A stretch of DNA of 64,000 bases, from contig CM070520.1 of the NCBI GenBank assembly GCA_036346375.1, forward strand, positions 18,204,852 through 18,268,851. Direction: 5' to 3'. Shown here in pieces: positions 12,211 through 22,439 of this stretch. Both the position numbers and the translations under genes were made by a program. The stretch is from Guadua angustifolia. Lineage: Eukaryota > Streptophyta > Magnoliopsida > Poales > Poaceae. A model generated the notes under the pieces. The model did not search any database, was not told the DNA's origin, and saw only the letters and a program-made list of their open reading frames with translations. Numbering within the stretch: position 1 is the stretch's first letter; each line of letters opens with the position of its first letter.

Positions 12211-13126
12211 CACCTTCCGCTTGCTCCTGCAATCCTTGGCCCAATGGCCGTTTTTTCCGCAATTTCGGCATTTGTCGCCGTTGCGACCAGGTGCCGAGAC
12301 AGAGCCATTACGGCTATCCGAGTTCCCGCCGCCGCGATCTTTCCCTTTTCCTCCACGGCGTTTGCGCGCTCATGTTTGCCACCGCGAGAGTCTTCCTGCT
12401 CCGTCTTCTTGTAGCGCTCAAGCCATTGTTCCTCAGTGAGGTACAATTTATCTCCATTTTGAATGGAGATTGACTCGGGCTCTTCCTCAGCCGCCTGAAG
12501 CCGGCCGGTGACCTCTTCGACAGAGAGGGTGGAAATATCAAGCAGAGTTTCAATGGACAGGACTAATTGCTTGAACTCGAGGCGTGCGATCTGAAGATAC
12601 TTCTCGGCGACTTTGTGCGGGGCTCGGGGTCACCAAGGGTGGACAGCTGAGTGACGAGGCTCGTGAGCCGTAGAGAAAAGTCCTCCACGGCCTCACCGTC
12701 TCGAAATGCTAGTAGCTCGTACTGGCGTCGGAGCCGTTGAGCACTTGTCTTCTGATCCGGTCATCACCGATCCGCATGACGGACACTCTCCCACGCGCCT
12801 TCGCGGACTCCTTGACGCGGCGTGGAACCATTCGGCGGCACAAGATCGCGAGATGGCGTCGGCGCCATCCGGTCCTCGTGCACCTCGATGCCGACGCCGC
12901 CGGGATCGATGGCGCCCCAGAGACACCGAGCCTGTAGCTTGATCTTCATCAACAACGCCCAGTCATTGTAGTTTGTCTTGGTCAGCATGGGGTAGATCGC
13001 CGGCCCGCCTCCTCCTTCCTTGACCACGCGGTGTATAACCAGCCCGCGGTCGCTCCCGCCGCCACCACCCTGGGTGCGGCTGCTTGAGCCAGAGGGCGGA
13101 GGTGAAGCAGATCGTCGCCGAGGCAT
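12150..13126 (-). pseudogene. Copia gag
   Basis: The likely start is the ATG at 13126-13124, about 45 nt inside the primer site; frames starting further upstream lie in the LTR. The N-terminal part shows YPMLTKTNYNDWALLMKI, the conserved start of plant copia Gag. The frame is lost near 12770 and regained later: a CCHC zinc knuckle (CRNCGKNGHWAKDC, 12229-12270) is in the same frame as the protease. Gag forms the particle and binds RNA through this knuckle. At least one frame change separates the two halves. Confidence 0.85.
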
Positions 13127-13172
13127 GAAGACGCTTTTGAGTGTGTGATCACACGTGCGACGCCGGTAACCG

Positions 13173-13184
13173 GCTCTGATACCA
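13173..13184 (-). other. Copia primer binding site (initiator tRNA-Met)
   Basis: On the minus strand TGGTATCAGAGC follows the 5' LTR after two bases. This is the standard site complementary to the 3' end of initiator tRNA-Met, used to start minus-strand cDNA. Confidence 0.95.
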
Positions 13185-13186
13185 CT

Positions 13187-13487
13187 TGTTAGTTCTCCCA
13201 GGAAGAGAGAACTCTGCCAACCCAAGAACACTCACAAGACTCGAACAAGAAATTGACACTGGATGTTTTGGTGCTGTGTACAGTACAGCTTTTCTCATTG
13301 CTTTATTCCTCTTTAAATAAGAAAAGGATACAGACTAAACAAGGAAGCCAAGCTACAAAACTTGGAAAGAAAAAATCCCACTAATTAAGTAGCTAAACTG
13401 GAAACTAGGTAACACCAATTTAGGCACTAAATAGGTAACTAATATGCATACCATTTCGGATGATCTGATCAAGGATTATGATCAACA
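13187..13487 (-). repeat. Copia element 5' LTR
   Basis: 301 bp, partner of 8442-8738. Its transcription direction points left, away from NLR-2, so it is unlikely to drive NLR-2 in sense. Confidence 0.95.
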
Positions 13488-13492
13488 AAATA

Positions 13493-14078
13493 AACAGGAA
13501 AGGGAATAGTAGAGGTGACTTTGGCAACCCGCTGTGAATTTCACCCGACTTTGGCTGTTCTTCCACCAGCAAAATTCAGTCACAACGTGCTCCCGGCTTT
13601 CCTCCTAGTCATCTCGCAATTGACATCGTTGCCTTGGGTGTGGTCGCAACAAAATTCAGTCACAACGATTCGCGTTGGGTGCGTGCGATTGGTGGGTAGA
13701 CTTTGGGTGAGGTCGCCGTCCCGGGGGAGCCTTCTTTATTGCCTTCTGGTGCTTGACAACTCGCACTTAGCTCCATTATTGTCTAGCTTCCCCATCGCCG
13801 ATTGAGTTGACTGAGCACGCTTTGCTCGTCATCGTTTGGCCTGCTTGCTGCCTGACCGTCATCGGTAAGGTTTGCTGGTTTCGATTCCTGTTTTGTGGGT
13901 TCTGTATGTGCCCTGCTCCGATGGTTTCATGACGATGGCTCTTGGGTCTTTCAGGTCTCGGTCTGCCGCTATATTCCTCTGTGGTTTGGCCGCTCCACTC
14001 GCCTGCTTTCGGCGTCGCAGCTGAGGTGAGGAGTAATTCCTCTGTACGTGCTCTTGTCTCTGTCAAAGGCTACCGAGG
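13493..14078 (+). promoter_or_regulatory. Promoter and 5' UTR region of NLR-2
   Basis: This is the only sequence between the copia insertion and the NLR-2 ATG. A CAAAATTCAGTCACAACG segment occurs twice (about 13569 and 13650). TTGAC cores, potential W-boxes, occur near 13620, 13755 and 13805. A plausible 5'-UTR intron runs from a GTAAGG donor near 13865 to a TCTTTCAG acceptor near 13950. No clear TATA box was found, so the normal promoter may extend beyond the copia insertion. Confidence 0.4.
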
Positions 14079-14378
14079 ATGGAGGTCGTGACGGGGGCGA
14101 TGAATACCCTCCTGCCCAAGCTGGACGACCTGCTGAAAGAGGAGTACAACCTGCAGAAGGGTGTCAAGGACGAGATCATGTTCCTCATAGCCGAGTTAGA
14201 GAGCATCCAGGCTGCCCTTCTCACGGTTTCTGAGGCGCCGATTGACCAGCCACCTGACATCCAGGTCAAGCTTTGGGCGAGGGATGTTAGGGAGCTGTCC
14301 TACGACATCGAGGATAGCATCGACAAATTCGTGGTCCGCGTCGATGCCTATGCACCAAATTCGGGGGCTTCATTGATA
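14079..14378 (+). CDS. NLR-2 exon 1, 5' part: Rx-type coiled-coil domain
   Basis: Starts at ATG 14079 (context CCGAGGATGG) and encodes 100 residues: MEVVTGAMNTLLPKL, KDEIMFLIAELESIQAALL and the EDVID-like YDIEDSIDKFVVRVD. This is the Rx N-terminal coiled-coil domain that mediates self-association and signalling or partner binding. The exon is interrupted exactly after 100 codons by the MITE and its target duplication (14370-14378). Confidence 0.9.
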
Positions 14379-14759
14379 GGCAACATATCCGGTGTAACCC
14401 CCCTCCGTGAAACTACCGTGCAACTGAACTAAAGAAAGTTTCAAAAAATTCTGAAAAAAATCATGGATGTACATCTCAACTTACCCCACCTACATATAAA
14501 ATTTCATGATCAAATTCATCCTATCCTAGCGGGTACAAAAAAAACAAGCAGCAAAATGAATAGTGATGAACAGTAAAAATCACTGTTCATGCGAAATTTG
14601 TCTTTTGTAGCTGCTAGTATAAGATGAATTTGATCATGAAATTTTATATGTAGGTGGGGTGTTGAGATGTACATCCATGATTTTTTTCAGAATTTTTGAA
14701 ACTTTTTAGTTCAGTTGACGGTGATTTCAGCGGAAAGTGATTGCACAGGATATTTTTCC
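14379..14759. mobile_element. Mutator-type MITE in NLR-2 exon 1
   Basis: A 381-bp element with long inverted ends. The left end begins GGCAACATATCC and the right end, reversed, begins GGAAAAATATCC; the arms then pair over about 150 bp, including TGGATGTACATCTCA and AAATTTCATGATCAAATTC. It is flanked by the perfect 9-bp duplication TCATTGATA (14370-14378 and 14760-14768); 9 bp is the hallmark of Mutator-like elements. It has no coding capacity. Element plus one duplication is 390 nt, a multiple of three, so the flanking exon halves are in the same frame, but the element contains stops. Confidence 0.9.
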
Positions 14760-14768
14760 TCATTGATA

Positions 14769-15310
14769 AGGGTCTTCGTGGGCTTCATTGACAAGTGCCG
14801 TAACCTGCTGATGAAGGCTATGATTTGCCACAAGATCGGTGCCGAGGTCAGAAACATCAAGAGCCGCATCGAGGAGGTGAGTGAGCGGCGTAAAAGATAC
14901 AAGGTTGATAACGTTGCTGCCAAGCCTACTGGCACAACTGTTGATAGCCTTCGCCTAGCAGCTCTGTACAAAAAGGCAACAGAGCTCGTTGGCACTCAAG
15001 AGTGGAGCGATGGCCTAGTCAGGAGGCTGATGGAGGGGGACGAGGTGTTCAAGCAACAATTGAAGATAGTCTCCATTGTTGGTTTTGGAGGGTTAGGCAA
15101 GACAACTCTGGCCAATATGGTGTATCAGAAGCTCAAGGTGCAATTCGATTGTTGGGCTTTTGTTTCTGTGTCTCTTAATGCTAATGTGGAAAAGATTTTC
15201 AAGAATATGCTCCATCAACTTGACAAGCGCAATTATAATAACATCAACGAAGCAACATGGGGTGAAGAACAGCTCATCCGCGAACTGAGAGAATTCCTTA
15301 AGAACAAGAG
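14769..15310 (+). CDS. NLR-2 exon 1, 3' part: start of NB-ARC
   Basis: Continues the coiled-coil linker (VGFIDKCRNLLMKAM, EVRNIKSRIEEVSERRKRY) and enters NB-ARC: P-loop GFGGLGKTTLA starting at 15081, then FDCWAFVSVS (RNBS-A). The exon ends at 15310 after two bases of an Arg codon, before a GTATGT donor. The frame is open and the motifs are intact, including the P-loop lysine that binds nucleotide phosphate. Confidence 0.9.
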
Positions 15311-15542
15311 GTATGTAGCATGCACACAATTCCCTGTAAGCGCGTGAGTAAAATGCAATAGTAGTTTTCTTTGATCTAAAAATCCTTGAATTTCTGCAAG
15401 AATTTTCGCCGTTTAAGAGTTTGGCATGTCACCGATTGAACATGTTTAATTTAGATATTGTTATATGGGTGGCGTAGAATAGCGCTGGAGTACTCAATTG
15501 TAGTACAAGTAGCTATTGGTTTAAATTCACATACTTGTAAAC

Positions 15543-15946
15543 TGTCATAGGTGTGAAAACCAGACACGAATAAGGCAGTAGACATAGGCCGTTTAATAAG
15601 CCAGCGTCCACAAGAGTAAGAGTGAAACAAGGGTTTATACAGGTTTGGAGGTTTGAGGGAATCGCCTACTCCTATCGGTAGGCCAATGGGTGGTTGCCTC
15701 TCGAGAGCTCACCAGCTTACATGTGCTATTGTAATGCTCAAGAAAGCTCAAGTTTTACAAATGAGAGTTATATAGGGTATTTATAGGCTCTAGGGCCTGT
15801 ACAAATTACCAAAATACCCCTTTATACAAACAGCTAGTATATGAGTACAAGTGAGGGGACGGAGTATGGTCATCTTTTCTAGGCATAACTGCAATCCTTG
15901 GATTTATATATTGTATAGACAGTCGTCGGTTAGATATTCTCCAACA
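15543..15946 (-). mobile_element. LTR of a gypsy-like element (reverse), inside the intron
   Basis: Read on the minus strand it begins TGTTGGAGAATATC, has a TATA-like CTATAAATACC (near 15785), then GTAGGCGATTCCC and CTGTATAAACCC, typical of the R/U5 part of grass Ty3/gypsy LTRs, and ends CACCTATGACA. The bases upstream on that strand (AAGGAGCACGAGGCTAG) resemble a polypurine tract. No matching target duplication was found, so the element is truncated to the right. Confidence 0.55.
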
Positions 15947-16259
15947 CTAGCCTCGTGCTCCTTGGCGCTAGGGAAAACGTTCAGGGTAGTATTGAATTGC
16001 CACACGTGCTTTCTGAGGTTGCGGAAGGAGTGACGAGATCAACGAACTTTCGCATCCCATGAACATACGTAGACGTATGAGCCAGATTCAGGGCATCTGC
16101 TTAGCCATGTCTAGGACTTGGCCGGCCCAGATTTTTCTTCACTTTGGCAAGCCCATTAGGCCATGCAGCTTGCCATAGCACAGTGAAGAAACTCCATTTT
16201 CTCGCTGTCTTTCTGGAGGGCGGAGGCTACTGCGCTTGTACTTCCTCCTTGTCTGAATA

Positions 16260-17321
16260 GACTTGGTCCACGTGAGATGTTTGAGCCAGCTCTTGCGGCA
16301 TTTAGCCTCTTCTCATTTGGCTCAGCTAGGCAGCACTCCTGCGGTGAGGAGCCGGTCCTGGCTCAGATGCACAGGTGAAGCAAGGAACCAACACCAAGGT
16401 GCACATGGGAGGCTTCTCTCCTTTGTTTGGTTGCAGGGGGTAGCAGCAAGGCACTGTTGCAAGGAGTGGGGTGCTGCTGCAGGGCACATAGCGCGGGCGT
16501 CGCCAAGGGCGCGATGGTCGCGCTGGACTTGGCCGCCGTAGGGGCGCGCGTGCAGCACGCGGGAGCCGGGCGGGTGGTGCGGGCACGGACTTGGCCACCT
16601 GGCGCCACATGCTGTAGGGCGCGCACGACACAGGGCAATAGGGCATGGCGCGGTGTCAGGCAGGCAGGACCGCAAACGCTCTGCGCGTTGTGTGCGCATG
16701 GGGAGGGGAAGGGAGAATGGCAAGTGGGGCCGAAGGGGTGGCCTAGCCCACATGGAAGAGGAAGTGAGGGGAGGGCAGCCAAATTAGCAAGGTGCATTCT
16801 TCCGATTCCTGCTTTCCTAAGGAGGACACGAGTCCTTAAAAATGCTTTCCATTTTTGGCTTTTAATTTTTCTTTTTTACTTTTGCTTCTCGGCCATTATT
16901 ATCAAATTTTTATTGAGCCAACAATTTGACTTCACAATTTTTTTGAGTAGGGTAAGCTTCCATAAAAATTTCAGGGCATGATTAAGCTAGTGTATTTTTT
17001 ATAAAAATCTGACAGTTCTATTGTCCCAATTAAGTTTTGCTGTTTTTTATTTTCCAAAGGCATTAAATGTTTTCAAAATTCTTGAAACTTTTCTAAGGTG
17101 TTATGAGGGTTTATTAGAATTTAAATGAATTTTCTTCATATTTTATGTTTGTTTGAATTCAGAATTTAAAAATCAGAAGCCACATCTTAACCATTTAAAA
17201 ACATTCTCTTAAGTGCCAAAAAATCTGAGAAATTTAGGAAATGGTGAAAATTCAAATTGAGGTCAAAATTCCAACTTTCATTTCTGTATTTTGTATGTTT
17301 TGATATTTGGGCTGTTACGGT
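16260..17321 (-). mobile_element. Probable gypsy LTR fragment (reverse), inside the intron
   Basis: The right edge, read in reverse, is GTAACAGCCCAAATATCAAA, a typical start of grass gypsy LTRs (TGTAACAGCCC). The AT-rich body followed by a GC-rich leader-like part (16260-16790) fits an LTR in reverse orientation. The left boundary is a guess. Confidence 0.4.
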
Positions 17322-17664
17322 TGGATGTACGTCATCCTCATGAGTTCATTCATCCATCTTTGGGAATATTCTATTTAGGTAGTGGATGGGGGTGATTCGC
17401 TCATTTTTGCTGGGTAAGCTCATCCAAGATTAATTAATTATGACCATTATGGAGAAGAGTAAACTTGCGAATTGTTAATTATCATCGCGAAGAAATCAAA
17501 CTTATAAATACCACCGTAAAGACAAAAAAAATGGAGAACGCCATTTTTCCATCAATAGCCACCGTTTACGTGCAAATAGGCGAGAGAGAAAAAATCATAA
17601 AAAACATTGTTGCCTCAGGCTGCCGCGCCGTTTATAAGCCGCCACACTGCATGCATTCTTCTGC

Positions 17665-18044
17665 AGGAAAATATTCAGTGCAATTAAAGTTTTCGTAAAA
17701 CTATCGTGCAACTCTACTAAAAAAATTTCAAAAAATTCTGAAAACAATCATGGATGTACATCTCAGCTTACCCCATCTACATATAAAATTTCATGATCAA
17801 ATTCGTCCTATGTTAAGAGTAATAAAAAAGACAAATTTTCTGACAAACTTGAATAGTTCAAATGCACCCCAAATTTGTCTTTTTTGTAACTTCTAGCATA
17901 GAACGAATTTGATCATGAAATTTTATATGTAGATGCGGTAAGCTGAGATGTACATCCATAATTTTTTCGGAATTTTTTGAAACTTTTTTTAGTAAAATTG
18001 TACAGTAATTTCACTAAAACTTTAATTGCATCGGATATTTTCCC
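17665..18044. mobile_element. Second Mutator-type MITE, in the NLR-2 intron
   Basis: A 380-bp relative of the exon MITE: ends AGGAAAATATTC and, reversed, GGGAAAATATCC; the same internal arms (TGGATGTACATCTCAGC, AAATTTCATGATCAAATTCG). The 9-bp flanks TTCTTCTGC (17656-17664) and TTGTTCTGC (18045-18053) differ at one base, so this insertion is probably older than the exon copy. Confidence 0.85.
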
Positions 18045-18053
18045 TTGTTCTGC

Positions 18054-20363
18054 TCCTTGCGGAGCTCCCATCCACTCCTGTGCATGTGCTCAGCCGCGTT
18101 GTGGTGGAATTCGCTGGAGAATGTGCCACCTCGCTTCTTTTCCCAAATGCAACCAACTCCAAAATTTACTAGCATTGCTGTTGTTTTCCCAAAATTAACC
18201 AACCCAGCAACCTTAGCCCCAGCTACCGTGCTTTCAACGCTGCTGAACACCAGAAATAGCGCATTCAATAAAAATGCTTACGGGGGTAAAAAGTCTCTTG
18301 AAGGTATAAAAATGCTTGAATCAATAAAAATGCTTGAATCAACTAACATGCACAGCTTTATGCTGTGAATAATATAAATAGAAATGTCAACAAAAACAAG
18401 CATAAAAAATTAAAACTCAACAAAAGTAAACACCAATGTGCTAGTGGGGTAGAGAACTGGTTGTAAAAATTTTTGGAGGAAATTAAGCTAAAATTTACAA
18501 TTTCAGAACTAAAAATAACAACTAAGAAATTGTGTAAAAAATCATTTTGCGAAAAAGAAAAAGCATTGTTATTGAGAAACAAAAATATTTTCCTGGTCGA
18601 AGTTTTGTTTCTCCACCGAATTGGACAAGTGTGGTCTTGACTTTGTATTTGTCTTGTACATGGTGTTGTCATGGTTCAAAATCTCGTCAAGATTTCGAAA
18701 TTCTCTGTCCAAATTTTGGCTTTCAGCAATAGGATAAAAAAATGAAAAATTTCAAATTGCTACAGTGATTTAAGGATTTTCTATGAGATTTCGGTTTTTT
18801 TACCAAGATGATCACAAATCCAACCGGTTTTCATTTTGTAGGACCACATTTAGCACCAAATTTTTTGTGATATATTGTAATGCCTTTTCTAAGGAATACA
18901 TATGAAAATTTTGCCAAAAAAAAATCCCCAATTTTTTCTAGCCCTAGGAGACCATTTCACAAGGGGTTGAAAAGAGTCAAAATTTTGGTCAGTTTCGCTG
19001 AAATTTTGGCAATTTTGGCCAAAATTTCAATTTTACCAGCCTCCAAAATACTGAATTTGAAATTTGGTTTTTGAATTTTGACCGGATTACCTTGGTGTTG
19101 TGCATGCAAAGCTATGATGATCAGTTTTGGTGACTTCACCTGGGAACAGAGAAGGCCTATGTCACTGTGCTTATCACTGTTTTTGCCTACCTGCAAATCA
19201 TCAAGCTTAGCAACATTACTTCCCCGTAAGTCATCACTTTTCTAGCCCCTAACATTTTTTTTTTTGCGAATCTGGTTTCCTACCGAAGGCAATCACAAAA
19301 ATAACCCTCTCCCCAACCACGGAAGTACCGGAAGTCAACACGTGTCAGCTGCCACGCTATCCTACCATAGAAGGAGGTACCGTGCTGCATGTGCTCACCT
19401 ACCCGTGTCACTTGCCAGCGCTTCCACGGTCGAGGAGGGGTCTATTTTTACAATTACATTCCAAAGTGAGCTAGATTTGGAAAAAAAAAAGTTTGTCAAG
19501 AAGCTAGAAAAAGTGATGATTTCCTTCCCCCCATGCTAAAGCAACCCATGGATTTGTTTCACAATCTCAAAAAACATTGTACGCTGTGGATATAAGGTGT
19601 AGGTACCTTCGTGCTATGCAAGATATCTTTTCGGTGAAGGTAGAGTAGAAAGGAGGGTTGAGATCCATGAATTAAATATTTTTTTAAAAAAATAGAAGAC
19701 AATCAGTGTCCATGTATATTACTTGTTTGTCATGAAATAAAAACATATGTAATTTAAAATTCTTTGATGTATAACATTTATAAATCCAATTAAAAATTTC
19801 AAAACAAAAGAAGTTAAACTTGGTTAAATTTTGTGTAGATTCCATGTAGATAATCATGTCATATTTACAAAAAAAATGTACTTCAAAATTTTGTATTTTG
19901 TATTTTCGCATTTATAAGTTTTAAAATTTTAAAATTCCAAAATTTATTGTTATAATTCAAAATACTTCATTAAAATATTGGCTTGGATCACATCTGCATG
20001 GATATAAAAGATTTTCAATTACATACTATGAAATTATAATATCAGCAATTCCTTTATTTGAATATTCAAAATTCGTGATTAGAAATTAATTTGGCAAATG
20101 ATATATTCGGAGTAGACTACTTTTTTGTATTTCTCTATTTCTATCTTCATTCGTCATGATGTTTTTTGTCTATGGAATAAGAGGCATTTCTTTAAGCATT
20201 CTAATTTTGAATATATGCTGATAATACTATCCTCAAAGACCTGAGAATGCTTTTGGTTTCTTTTTATTGATATTTTTTCACATGAATATCTTGATTGTGC
20301 TTGTATAAAGAAAAACTTACATAGAGTTTTACTAACATATGGTTCTCTGGTATCCCCTAATAG
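18054..20363. other. Remainder of the NLR-2 intron
   Basis: AT-rich DNA without a recognisable gene. Around 18975-19040 a quasi-palindromic stretch repeats AAATTTTGGC and its complement. The last about 250 bp before the acceptor are pyrimidine-rich intron end. No domain was recognised in any frame. Confidence 0.5.
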
Positions 20364-22277
20364 GTACTTAATTGTTATTGATGACATATGGAATAATTCT
20401 ACGTGGGAAAGAATCAAGTATGCTTTGATTGAGAATAAACGTGGAAGTAGAATAATCACGACTACTCGCATTCTTGATGTTGCCAAACAAGCCGGAGGCG
20501 TTCATCAACTAGAACCACTTTCTCCTGCTGACTCAAAAAAGTTATTCTACAAAAGAATATTTGGCGATGAAGACAAATGTCCTCCTAGTCAGTTGGCTGA
20601 AGTATCTAAAAATATCCTAAAGAAATGTGGCGGTGTACCATTAGCTATAATTACAATAGCTAGTATGTTGGCCGGTAAAGAGGGGAAGAAAAATACACTG
20701 ATGTACTGGTCCAAGGTGTACCGATCAATGGGTTCTGGGTTGGAGGATAGTCTTGATGCGCAGGATATGAGAAGGATATTATCTATCAGCTACTATGATT
20801 TGCCTCCGCATCTGAAGGCGTGCTTATTGTATCTAAGTTTGTATCCAGAGGATTATGAGATTCGTAAAGGGTATTTGATATGGAAATGGGTAGGTGAAGG
20901 TTTTGTCCACAAAGAACAGGGGAAGAGCTTCTATGAAGTTGGAGAGCACTTCTTCTATGACCTCGTTAACAAAAGTATGATCCAACCAGTACATAGATAC
21001 AGCGATGAAGAGTGCTCATGTCGTGTGCATGACATGGTTCTTGATCTCATCACTTCCTTGTCAAATGAGGAGCATTTTCTAACAACATTAGGTGGTCAGC
21101 AGTCCATGTCTCTACCAAGCAGGATACGTCGACTATCCCTCCAAACCAGCACGGAAGAGGACGTCAAACAGCTATCAACCATGAGCTTGACCACCCGTGT
21201 GAGGTCACTTACTGTGTTCAACCAAGCTTTCAATTTGTTGCCAGCCCTTTCGAACTTTCCAGTCTTGCGTGAGTTGGATTTAAGTGGATGTATGCAAGTG
21301 GTGGATCATCATTGTAAGCTTATCTGCAATTTGTTTCACCTGAGGTACTTGTCGCTACGTGGGACATCTATCACTGAAATCCCGAAAGAGATTGAGAATC
21401 TACAGTTTTTGAAAGTACTAGACATAAATGACACTGCAATAGAAGGGCTGCCGTTGACCTTTCTTGAACTACTACAACTGGTGTACCTGAATGTTAACTA
21501 TTCAACGAGACTACCATATGGCTTTGGGGGTCTAAAATGCCTAGAAGAATTGCCATGGATCACTATCAGTTCTCCAACCATGTTGCATGATCTGGGCAGG
21601 CTGACCAATTTAAAGTATGTGCGTATATTCTTCGATGAATGGGACGAGAGCTACGAGGAACCTTTCCTGCAATGTCTACACGACTTAGTCTTGAGACCCT
21701 AGGTATAGAAGGCTATGGTGACCTAGCTTCTTTATGGGACAAGTTAACACTAGGGTCTCAACAGCTTCGGTCCATCAGTCTAGGAACACTGGGAGTGGAG
21801 GACTTCATCTACGCAGTGCCAAGATGGATGACCGAACTCTCCTCCCTCTCTTCCCTGCAAATTTATCTAGAAACACTGGGAGTGGAGGACCTTCAAGTCC
21901 TTGGGGCCATACCATCTCTCAGTAGTCTCGCCTTACGGGTGAAGCGACCCACACAAGGCAGAGACAAAAGGTTGGCCATTCACAACGGTGATCAGTTCCG
22001 GTGCATATTGTTATTCGCATTTGGTGGTGATGCCATGGAGGTGGTGTTTGCACAAGGAGCCATGCAAAAGCTCCGAACCCTTCTCTTACGCTTTGGAGTG
22101 CAGAAGACAATGGATCAATTTGGTGATTTCAACCTTGGCCTAGAGAACCTGTCTTCGCTTGAGCGTGTCTCTATTCGCCTGGAAAACCTCACCGAGCCTA
22201 GGGAGGCAGATGCTGCGGAGGCTGCAATTCGGAAAGAGCTCGACATGAATCCTAACAACCCCACACTCACGCTGTAG
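20364..22277 (+). CDS. NLR-2 exon 2: NB-ARC remainder and LRR, one frameshift
   Basis: Opens with YLIVIDDIW (kinase-2), then RNBS-B GSRIITTTR, RNBS-C LEPLSPADSKKLFYKRIFG, GLPL-type KKCGGVPLAIITIASML, RNBS-D ACLLYLSLYPEDYEI and VHD (21025-21033), then about 12 LRRs. NB-ARC acts as an ADP/ATP switch; the LRRs give specificity and hold the switch off. The frame breaks near 21690, where NLR-1 has AGTCAGTC and this copy one AGTC; the later frame runs to TAG at 22275-22277. A segment containing ACACTGGGAGTGGAGGA occurs twice (21785 and 21872) but only once in NLR-1. Confidence 0.9.
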
Positions 22278-22439
22278 AAGGTAACTGCACTAATTTACCC
22301 TTTCTAGTAACATAATTGGTTTGATTAATTACATCCCTTAGAATTATTTGCTTGATTGTTTCATCTATCTTTAACTTGGGTATAATTCAAATCTTACATT
22401 GCCAGTTAAATTGTTGGTAATCATGCATCGGAGCAGGCT
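22278..22439 (+). other. NLR-2 3' UTR start, with intron
   Basis: An intron at 22281-22405 matches the NLR-1 intron at 2606-2730. Homology with NLR-1 ends near 22439 (CGGAGCAGGC), so later UTR exons were lost or displaced by retroelement sequence. Confidence 0.6.

Larger units (their letters stand above)
8442..13487 (-). mobile_element. Structurally complete Ty1/copia retrotransposon
   Basis: Direct LTRs of 297 and 301 bp begin TGTTAGTTCTCC and end GATCAACA on the plus strand, flanked by a perfect 5-bp duplication AAATA (8437-8441 and 13488-13492). The internal part is on the minus strand, with an initiator-tRNA-Met primer site next to the 5' LTR and a purine tract next to the 3' LTR. The domain order gag, protease, integrase, reverse transcriptase, RNase H is that of Ty1/copia. 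Total length is 5046 bp. The coding region is broken by several frame changes although the LTRs remain close to identical. It lies between the LINE remnant and NLR-2, about 590 bp from the NLR-2 start. Confidence 0.95.
15311..20363 (+). other. NLR-2 intron, 5053 bp, filled with repeats
   Basis: Donor GTATGT at 15311 and acceptor AATAG ending at 20363. An intron at this place, between RNBS-A and kinase-2, is common in grass NLRs. Contents include a minus-strand LTR (15543-15946), LTR-like sequence (about 16260-17321), a second MITE (17665-18044) and AT-rich DNA. Frames inside it, such as 16427-16981, look like chance frames in GC-rich repeat. Confidence 0.8.
14079..22277 (+). pseudogene. NLR-2: CC-NBS-LRR disease-resistance gene, interrupted
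   Basis: An intracellular immune receptor gene of the grass CC-NB-ARC-LRR type. It has exon 1 (14079-14378 plus 14769-15310), an intron at 15311-20363 with GT/AG ends, and exon 2 (20364-22277). The intron splits an Arg codon just before kinase-2 (YLIVIDDIW). Two lesions are seen: a 381-bp MITE in exon 1, bringing a stop at about 14430, and loss of one AGTC from a tandem AGTCAGTC in exon 2, giving a stop at about 21700. Exon lengths plus those 4 nt sum to 2760 nt, i.e. 919 residues and a stop, as expected for the family. All NB-ARC motifs, including VHD, are present. It could be a recent pseudogene, or a working gene if the MITE is spliced out and the 4-nt loss is an assembly error. Confidence 0.9.

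Noticed and set aside
13173..13184. tRNA-Met-like sequence
   Set aside because: Only the 12-base primer binding site is present here and at 47912; no cloverleaf-forming tRNA gene.
16427..16981. 184-codon frame in the NLR-2 intron
   Set aside because: GC-rich repeat with open frames on both strands, low-complexity composition and no domain.
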